A DNA stretch of 64,000 bases, taken from positions 14,987,875 through 15,051,874 of the forward strand of contig NC_049990.1 in NCBI RefSeq assembly GCF_000003815.2. Direction: 5' to 3'. Numbering within the stretch: position 1 is the stretch's first letter; every line of letters begins with the position of its first letter. This DNA comes from Branchiostoma floridae. Lineage: Eukaryota > Chordata > Leptocardii > Amphioxiformes > Branchiostomatidae. The notes below the pieces were generated by a model. That model was given only the letters and a program-made list of their open reading frames with translations, did not search any database and had not been told where the DNA came from. Made by a program: the position numbers and the translations under genes. Positions 56,258 to 64,000 of the stretch are shown here, piece after piece.

Positions 56258-57033
56258 AGACCAACCCCGTACTATAAAACCACCCAATAAATTCGGCTAA
56301 CGTAAACTACTAGAGCTCAGTCTTCTGTTCACTGTGGTGGAGTTCACATCGGGGAAGGCTGGCTGAGACGGCTGACCAACACAAGTTTATTTTCAATTCA
56401 ATTTTGATATTAGGATACTACATTAGGTATTAAAGTATGATTATACATAAAGCTTTACCTAACCCAGAATATAAAGTAATGAAAATGCTGGCTTGTCTTA
56501 CTCTGGTACTGTGAGACATACCTGACAGTTACATGTACAGTCTACATAGCCCCTGTTGGTACACTTGCAAACAGACACCACATTATTAGCCATATTTCTA
56601 GACACATAAATATCAGAGCTAATTCAGTTATAAGGAAGATTTTCAAGTTGCAATCATGTGTAGATACAAAAAGACATTTTGATACAAAGTTGGCAGAGCA
56701 GACTTGAAAGTTTCAATTTGAACACAAGGTTGGTTTCCCAAAATTCGAAAGTTGCTGTTATTAGGACCTCGATTATGTAACTTTGTTACAGCTATCTGGA
56801 TCATTCTGCAGGGTTTGATAGTGTTTCCTTGAAAACCAGTAGAGAAAAATATTGGAATTTTTGACCAGTATTTTATGCTAATCTGTCCCTGCCTTTGTTT
56901 CCAGTGTGTAGACAGTCTGAGATTTTTATTAGTTTATGTATTTATAGGGGTCAATTCACCCCTCTAGCTGCTGGGATGATCACAGTAGGGAGTACTTCCT
57001 TAGTGCTGTGCCCAGGGCACTCCTGTTTGGTCT
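56258..57033. mobile_element. 776-bp TTAA-flanked element
   Basis: The ends are AGACCAAC and, reversed, AGACCAAAC. TTAA flanks both sides (56254-56257, 57034-57037), and array A has a single TTAA at the empty site (36713-36716). TTAA targeting suggests piggyBac or a similar superfamily. No ORF with recognised similarity was found inside. Confidence 0.78.
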
Positions 57034-57507
57034 TTAACCACTATGTAGGTAAACAGCAAGAAGAAAAGCCCACATATCTCGTGTTTCACATCTCATTTCC
57101 GGGAACTAAATGATGTTTACATGCGCTGTCAAGCTGCCAATCATGAATTAATGAAACGACCAACTAGCTTGCTGGATTTCAAGTTCCTCTAAGCTTTGCT
57201 TGTGAAAAGAATTTTGTTATAATATCATTGTTTGAAGAGAAGAGGAAGGAGAGGCTGGCATGAAACAGTTTATTTACTTCCGCATTGTCCCTGTTGCAAT
57301 TCAAACAAGATATAGATCGATTACAATACTCCGTCGACGGAGATTACCCTTCAGTCACAGAGTAACAAAGTTAAAGTTAAACATAAAACAGGAACTCCTA
57401 CATCTCGTATTTCACTTCCGTATTTCTTATTCCCAAGTGACTTGCGTTCCTTGTCGGTCACCGATTTTCTTAAGCGTAAGATTAAAACAAAAACAAAACT
57501 GTGAAAC

Positions 57508-57711
57508 ATGACCCCTTTTCTTGTAGGAGGCATCAAGTAATTTCCTTGTCGGGGTGGTGTTTTATGATACTCCTTCAACTTCACCTGGATACAGGTGTTC
57601 CTAACGGTAGGGGGAGGAGCCACCATCATCGCTGACGGGCTCATGGGCACAAAGGATGAGCACGCTGTGCTCCATAAGGATGAATCTATTGCAATGAGGG
57701 AGATACTTTAA
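57508..57711 (+). pseudogene. Claudin-like relic B4 (copy of A4)
   Basis: The same exon 1-exon 3 fusion as A4, here with an ATG preserved but followed by an in-frame TAA after ten codons. The exon 3 part ends SIAMREIL and stop. It is dead in its present form. Confidence 0.75.
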
Positions 57712-57739
57712 AGGATCACAATTTTTTACACGAATACGC

Positions 57740-59395
57740 TACAATATTGTAGTAAAGAATTGCATGCTTGCAACTGTTTGTGTTGTTACGTTTTTAAGTG
57801 TGACCAGATTTTACAACGGCTTTTTGTACTATGTAGATGTGGGCGCAATTCAGCCATCAGCTGCGATGCCAATGCCGTACATGTTGCAATAAAACTTGTC
57901 AACTCTGTCTCAAAAGTAGAAACGCTCCATACGTACGCTGTGAGCAGCTTAAGTGTTGCAGTTTGGAGGACAGCTAACGGTAGATGTGGTTATGCCTGTC
58001 CTTGGTGCTGAATGCCGTCCAACACCGACCTCTAGCGATTCATATCCAAAGTGCAGGACAGCGTAGTGGCGTTGCATGGATTCTGCATCATTCGTCAGCT
58101 TATGAGATGATGTTTTGCAAAACAAATGGCTTTTGGTTTATCTCTGAATGCCAGTGTGGGGTAAATCCTTGATAGTAATTGAACACGCTACGGAGCCACA
58201 ATTTTAGTAAATTTTTAGTCAGATTTTCCCCAGTGATTATTTTTGTCACAAGAGTTTCTTGTTTCGTTCCTGTATCTGGTTGCATAAGACAGTCTACAAT
58301 AAAGGTGATAAATGAAGGTTACTTAATGGTGAATATCACGAGGCATATATTATGAGTTTGTTTGTTTAAACCATTATTTATTCATGAAAGCTCAAATCGG
58401 CCTGCAAATGGTTTCGAGTAAATGCTACAATGGCTTTCTGAATGATATTGCAATGTTAGTTGTATACTATTTTGTGTAATTTTTATTGCTCTTATGTATA
58501 TATGCGGACGGAGCAGGCCATATGTTTGTTGTACATTCCAACGCCATTCAGGCTTCCACTATGTGTATGTCTGTTATGTTGTGAATCAATAAAGGAAATG
58601 GAAATAAGGAATTCATATAAATTATGCTTGTTTGTTTGTTTGCTTGTGGAACTCATTTGCATTTGCACATCATGTTTATGGTAATGAGACAAAATTACTT
58701 GATGATGGTATGAGGCCATGTATGCGCTATGGGTCGATGTACCTGAAATATAGAAATCCAATTCGATTCATTTCATTGTATTGTGCATTCCATTGATTTG
58801 TCGCTTTATCATAAAGTTGAGTTGTACCTTTGCGTTATGTATGTCTTGTTGTTTCATATGGCTACATGTTTTGTTTGTGTACACAGTGCACTTTGAAATC
58901 CCTAGCGGTGATATGTTGTACCTAGATAAATGAATGAAATACAGAGTCAGCTGAACAAGGAAAAGAGTAACAAACCGAACCACTTTTTAATCCTCTCCAT
59001 TGTACATACTGATAGTGATACATTAACACTACTCCTCAGCTGTCCCACTGTCATGACTGTAAGAGATGTGCAGACCATGTAGATGATAAATAACTGTCAG
59101 GTTGGCAAAATTTCATCCAAATTTGCAGAAAGGACATTAGAAACAAAAGTGTGTCAGAAAGAGATGTATAATTGAGACAATTAATATTGTATTTCATAAC
59201 TTTTACAACTCTAGCATTTTTGAGGAGATCCAGTATAACAAGCCATTTTGCAGACATGTACTTTTCATGTCAAACATTTTGTTCCTTTGGGCTTTTTGTG
59301 GGACGTTGGGCCTAGGAAGGATCCGGAATTTTTTTGAATGCATGAAAATTACATGATATCATTCTGTTCTATGTATTACACAAAACTGCTACAAT
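57740..59395 (+). repeat. Right end of array B, matching 37420-39480
   Basis: The order of landmarks is the same as in A: GTGACCAGATTTTACAACGG, the 128-bp-family core, GTTTCTTGTTTCGTTCCTGT, and CTAGCATTTTTGAGGAGATC. The match ends near 59395 in B and 39495 in A. Relative to A, B has no counterpart for 38150-38850, while A lacks about 58490-58690. No gene was recognised; the 70-codon minus-strand frames (39169-39381 and 59051-59257) are similar only because the DNA is duplicated. Confidence 0.7.
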
Positions 59396-59865
59396 CTCAA
59401 AATTCATATGAAACGGCCTGACTTGCTCATCAAAGAAACTACCGCATGAGTGTTACGCCACCTTGCAGAAAAGCTGGGCAGTGCAGCTCAAACTTTCATA
59501 ATCAAACAGGGCAGTTTTGGCTTGATCCACTTGGCATATCACAAAAATATGTACTCAAGTCTTTCCCAGCATCGTGCATAACTGTAGCACCATACAAAAA
59601 GTATCACGACTAAAACAAATATGCAAGTCGATTTGCTCATCAATTTGTTATTTCACCAGATTCTCACATACGTGTATAAAAAGTGGTCTTTTCTACATGT
59701 ACGATTACAGCTCTAAGAAAATCAAACCCCTCTGTTGCGACCCTCTTAGCATTTGTTTCAATTACAAGACTCCATATAGAAGAGGTACACATTGACTTCA
59801 TCTTACCCTGCTACAGGGCATTATATATAATTATCATTATATAGTATAAGTCTAGGGCATTATCA

Positions 59866-59965
59866 NNNNNNNNNNNNNNNNNNNNNNNNNNNNNNNNNNN
59901 NNNNNNNNNNNNNNNNNNNNNNNNNNNNNNNNNNNNNNNNNNNNNNNNNNNNNNNNNNNNNNNNN
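59866..59965. other. Assembly gap of exactly 100 N
   Basis: A 100-base run usually marks a scaffold join of unknown size. Confidence 0.98.
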
Positions 59966-60731
59966 TGACACGACTGCCACTGTTCACCCGCTACTACTAC
60001 TATCACCAGTATACAGGGACTTCTCATCCAACACTTACAGTAGAGTCATTACAAATATTAGCAAGGAGATCCACACTTGGTGTATCAAAATAGAAGCATT
60101 GCTGTCAACAGGAATCGCATGTCCAGTATTATACATCATTGATTTGGACTAGATATTATTATAGCATGACTGAGATATAAAACATAACCACTACCATACA
60201 TTAATTACACCAAGTCCTTACATAGCAATTGGTATGCATTTCATACCCTTATCACATTATACATAGAATGCCATTATTAAATAGCATTATTTTTTCCCAT
60301 CATTTTTCTTTTGCACGATACATGTGTACTTCAAGTCTTGTAGCATTCCAATAGTAGCTATAGTGACTATGTAATGGTAGGAATTCCCAATATTATCTTC
60401 TTCATTATCATACATCACAAGTATTCAAAGATTGGAAATTCCTCCAGGCTTTTATAATTAGTTGCAGACATGCAAAGTCATGGTTTTCTGCGTCTACAGA
60501 CAGGAATTATGGGATAGAAGCAGGCTTACCCATCATGCCTTGCATCAGTCAATCATTCACAGGCATCATAGTCTGATGCATAGCGGCTACAGACATGGTT
60601 AATACATTATTGTAAGTTGTAGTTTTGCTGCTCCGGCTAGTGGCAGTTATCCGGAGTATTAGACATTAGAGCTTGGCGTGCCGTGGAGGTTGAATTGCAT
60701 GCTGGGATGCGGGATGAGGCATGCTGGGATA
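59966..60731 (-). other. Probable 3'-UTR side of the PAK gene (minus strand)
   Basis: The region lies downstream (minus strand) of the distal PAK last exon. No coding region was seen. The polyadenylation site was not located. Confidence 0.4.
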
Positions 60732-60812
60732 CTATCGTCTGGCGGCCTCCTTGGCTGCGAGAATGAGGGGCTGGATGCTGGCCAGAGGCTTGGCTAGCCT
60801 CAGGAACGGGTG
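60732..60812 (-). CDS. p21-activated kinase (PAK group I), distal alternative last exon
   Basis: The exon follows a strong acceptor (CCTTCTGCCCTCCCTAACAG) and encodes HPFLRLAKPLASIQPLILAA then KEAARR and TAG. This is the C-terminal end of the kinase domain of group I PAKs (the QFLKIAKPLSSLTPLI-type tail). PAKs are Ste20-family serine/threonine kinases acting downstream of Cdc42 and Rac on actin and signalling. Only the last exon is in the window. A second exon encoding the same segment with changes lies at 62458-62538. The rest of the gene is to the right of the window. Confidence 0.82.
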   Translation of the reverse strand, partial: HPFLRLAKPLASIQPLILAAKEAARR

Positions 60813-61129
60813 CTGTTAGGGAGGGCAGAAGGACAGGGTTTGCTATGGTTTCAAACAGTCTTTTAGTTTTGAAAAATAAAATAATAAGTAATGACATCAT
60901 GTACACAGGGTACTCACCAGGATTTTTGCACAGCATAGGGGGAAGTCATAGCCTGGCAAAGCCTTGACTATTGTGTAATTTGTAGGGAGGTCTATGGCAG
61001 AAAATTCTGTACTCAGGAAAACTATTTCCTGCATTTTGAGGCCAAACTTTATGACGTAAAGCCAAAATTCTTGTACCTTTGCTGTAACAGAAAAGCCCCC
61101 TATGCTGGTTCAAACACAACACAGGGGAG

Positions 61130-61255
61130 CAAATCACAGCATTATGGCCCAAATCACAGCATCTGGATACAAATCACATTGTAAGGGATCCAAACCACAG
61201 CATAGGGGGCCCAAATCACAGTGTAGGGATACAGATCACAGCGTAGGGGTCCCAT
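61130..61255 (+). repeat. Degenerate short tandem repeat (CAAATCACAGCAT)
   Basis: About six copies of an AAATCACAGCAT/GTAGGG motif with 24-30 base spacing lie between the two PAK last exons. No gene was seen. Confidence 0.7.
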
Positions 61256-62457
61256 ATGCTGAAATCTGCTGGCAAGAACCCTGTGTGGTACTTTTTAGTT
61301 ACGTCGAACGTTATCAAATGTACACAATACAGACATATTCACAAGGAGAAGCAGCATTAGAAATCCATGCAGGGGCATCCTTTCAAGCCAGAGACCACAG
61401 ATTTGTTCTCCTTCCCCTGTCTTAGAAACACTTTTACTTCATTCTTAAAATCTATGATAAAAGATCTTCTCTGCACAGAATGCAAGCAGGAAAGAAAACC
61501 CTACTTCTGATTAGAATATACTGTTAACAATATTATACAAATGATGAATCATAAAACACATATTTCTAAGACACTTGAACCACAGTGCTGCAGTGGATGA
61601 GATCAGGGTTTACTGTAAACTATACCAGGACGAAACACACAGTGTGGTACATGTAATGTATATTACAGTCACCCTTGCAATTTAGCCCCACCAATTGTAA
61701 TCTTGCAATGCAGCCCCTGGCTGTAAAGAGAAGAGTAGTCGGCCCACCCAAAAACAATAACACACAAGTAAACATCCCGCTGTACATCTTAACAAACCGC
61801 TGTACAATTTTCATATCATCCAAATAACAGGTGGCATTTTTTTCTTTTTTAATTTCTCAAAATTGTTGTTCTGGTACTGGTTTTATGGTATTAATTCAGC
61901 CACTTCTCATCCACTGTACTGCAAAAAAACTTTGCTGTACACTTTAACCGTCTCCCTGCTAAGGTAGCCATAAGGCACCAAATTCATATGGGTTATGGGT
62001 TAGGGAGCAGAGAGATGGTTAAAATCAGAGACCATTGTCTAAGATAAGCTTGTGCTAAGATACCTGTGTCCAAGGTTTTAAGTAACAATGTTTCACAGAG
62101 TGAGTCTACCATATGCAATTGGTAAGTGATAGCGGTCACACAACACATACATCATTTTCAGCTTTAAGAAAATGTTCAACATTGCAAACAAAGTGATTTT
62201 TAACATTTTCACTTAGTCAAAATGTTTTCAGGAAGGTTTCTATATATATAGTGATCCTAAATGCATTGACCTCCATACAACTCATACTCATTTGCAATCT
62301 GTAAAATTTGAAGAATGTTGATTCAAACTCAATTTCTGATGTTTCAAAAAGATTCAGGACCACCGCTTCCCAGTTGCCTCTATGGTAATACTATTTCTGC
62401 TCTTCTCTTCTACAAGACTCTCTCATTCATCCCATCCTGTGCTGTACGTGCTTACGT

Positions 62458-62538
62458 TTATCTCTGCTGGGCATCTTTAGCAGCGAGAATAAGTGGCCGT
62501 AGACTGGCGAGGGGCTTGGCAAGCTTCAGGAATGGGTG
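62458..62538 (-). CDS. p21-activated kinase (PAK group I), proximal alternative last exon
   Basis: The exon follows an acceptor (TACCCCCTGTGTCTGTAG) and encodes HPFLKLAKPLASLRPLILAA then KDAQQR and TAA. It has the same 81-base length and phase as the exon at 60732-60812 and differs at several residues (R/K, I/L, Q/R, and the last tail residues). Either exon alone can finish the protein, so they look like alternative last exons. The pyrimidine-rich acceptor is good in both. Confidence 0.82.
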   Translation of the reverse strand, partial: HPFLKLAKPLASLRPLILAAKDAQQR

Positions 62539-63999
62539 CTACAGACACAGGGGGTACAGGAAAGGGAGGGGGTGAGAGGGGACGCATACATCAGGCCTGT
62601 AATGTTGTGTTTCCGGTTACCTGACCAACCCTAGCAGTAACCTATGAAACTAGCTTCTTTTTTTTTTTTGCTGCTAGCTAAGGGCATGCATGTAAGTTTT
62701 AAATCTGACATCTTGTTCACGAAATTCAAGACTTCTGGTACCAGTATTTCACTCTTTGTTAACAGTTTGGGGCTTGGAACAGTTGTAACAAGACTGTGCA
62801 GTTAAGATTGTACTGTTCAGTTTCTTAATACACATGTATGATGTGTATTCTGTGCAATATGATGTTAAGAATGTGACTGAAGCATTTCAATTTTACATGA
62901 CTAAATTGAATTCTTGGATCACTTCATAAGAAAAAAAAAGATAAAAAACAAGAGCATCACTAGCAATCAACCATACTTATTTTTACGACCTTAACAGTGG
63001 AAACCAGGAAACACAACATTTCTTTGCCAGGCCTTGCAATTACAACCATCTGCATAGAAGCCACCATATTATAGGACAAGGACAAGTGTGCATAATACTG
63101 CTGTTGTTGTTTTACCAAGGAAACAGCTTTTCTGAAACAAGACTAAGTCTTATGACTTGTAACAAATGTTTCAAAGTGGAAGTTCTTTGCGAGAGCTGTC
63201 AATCAGAGTAAAATGGTTTGCAGAAAAAGGTTGCGACAGTGCTTTCAAATACAGTGCAACAAAGCCCTTTTGTAGTTTTATACCACTACAGTAGCACAGA
63301 GACAATGCTATCTAATTTTCCTGTGTATCATTTGAAAAGAATCAAAATCACTGCATTTAAAAGATCATTTTAAAGACCAATGAATACAATGTTTTCACTG
63401 ATGACTTCATATCTTGAAAGAAAATTTTGAGTCACATTTGGATTCTGCATAAAGCTTGAAATGGAACAGTTCATTTCAAATGAGAGGTAGACTGGGTGAA
63501 ATACACTACGTTTCCTTGCAAGCAAATGTCGCCCTTTCTAGTAATAACAAGTTTGCTGCTTGCTCATGAACAGACAGTATCATGGCACACCTCCCTCTAC
63601 ACACCATATAGGGTAATACAGAAAGCTAATCACAACTCCCCTGAACAGGGTTAATTAAAAAAAGAAGAATCAAAAGAAAACCTTGATCCTTAAGGGACTG
63701 TACGATATTTATCAGGGGGGGAGGGCTGGTGCGTTAGGGGGGGAGGGCCATGTTAATTTTTTTTGAGGTGGGGGGAGGGCCATGTTAATTTTTTTTTAGA
63801 TAGGGGGAGGGCCATGTTAATTTTTTTTAAAGAATAGTTCATACTATTTTTAGTTTTGATATCTTGACATGGCCCTAAAACTGATAAAATAAGCCTCCTG
63901 AATAGCCTAAAATGCAAGAGCTTCCGGGGGGCTTCGCCCCCCTATGTCCCCCCAAAAGTGGCACTGCCCCGGACCAGCGTTCCTGCCAGGCATACGTCA
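62539..63999 (-). other. PAK intron or upstream DNA to the window's right edge
   Basis: No further PAK exon was recognised on the minus strand. Plain AT-rich DNA, a T10 tract at 62659, and the tandem repeat at 63712-63832 make up the stretch. Confidence 0.5.
63712..63832 (+). repeat. Three-copy G-rich tandem repeat
   Basis: GGGGGGAGGGCCATGTTAAT followed by a T8-T9 run recurs three times at about 40-base spacing. A G-rich hairpin (CCGGGGGGCTTCGCCCCCC) lies further right near 63925-63943. Confidence 0.85.
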
Positions 64000-64000
64000 T

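Overview
The window looks like a piece of a deuterostome genome, most probably amphioxus (Branchiostoma). The basis is vertebrate-like intron-rich genes with GT-AG phases, an IgGFc-binding/EGF/SEA receptor, a claudin-superfamily array, and a dense, very diverse load of MITEs, SINEs and non-LTR relics. The species assignment is inference. Nothing bacterial or viral was recognised.

Layout, left to right. (1) 3607-11972, plus strand: the last ten exons of an NT5DC2/NT5DC3-type HAD-family 5'-nucleotidase-domain gene; the 5' exons lie outside the window. One of its introns begins with a minisatellite of about 35 x 71 bp (8011-10495) made of copies of the preceding exon's 3' end plus its splice donor. 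(2) 11973-16664: repeat-rich spacer, including a 128-bp tandem repeat whose core is dispersed over the window. (3) 16665-25715, plus strand: a membrane receptor gene with signal peptide, IgGFc-binding domain, two EGF-like units, a SEA domain with an autoproteolysis motif, a transmembrane segment and a short tail. Its first intron (4.6 kb) is full of repeats. (4) 29382-37390, plus strand: array A, three claudin-like three-exon genes (A1-A3) and a truncated relic (A4). (5) 39520-41640: an inverted copy of the 5' end of gene 3, including an orphan signal-peptide exon. (6) 46195-57711: array B, a near-identical copy of array A (B1-B4), lengthened by at least six insertions for which array A supplies the empty sites. 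(7) 60732-62538, minus strand: two alternative last exons of a group I p21-activated kinase (PAK) gene whose body lies to the right of the window.

Four runs of N occur (9046-9153, 22694-22976, 38217-38720, 59866-59965). The A/B arrays and the two halves of the 71-bp minisatellite could be true duplications, or two haplotypes assembled in tandem in a highly heterozygous animal. This is the main caveat for the duplication findings.

The neighbouring genes show no evident joint pathway. The local biology of interest is gene-family turnover: tandem duplication, partial gene duplication, frameshift decay, and transposons landing in introns and promoters.
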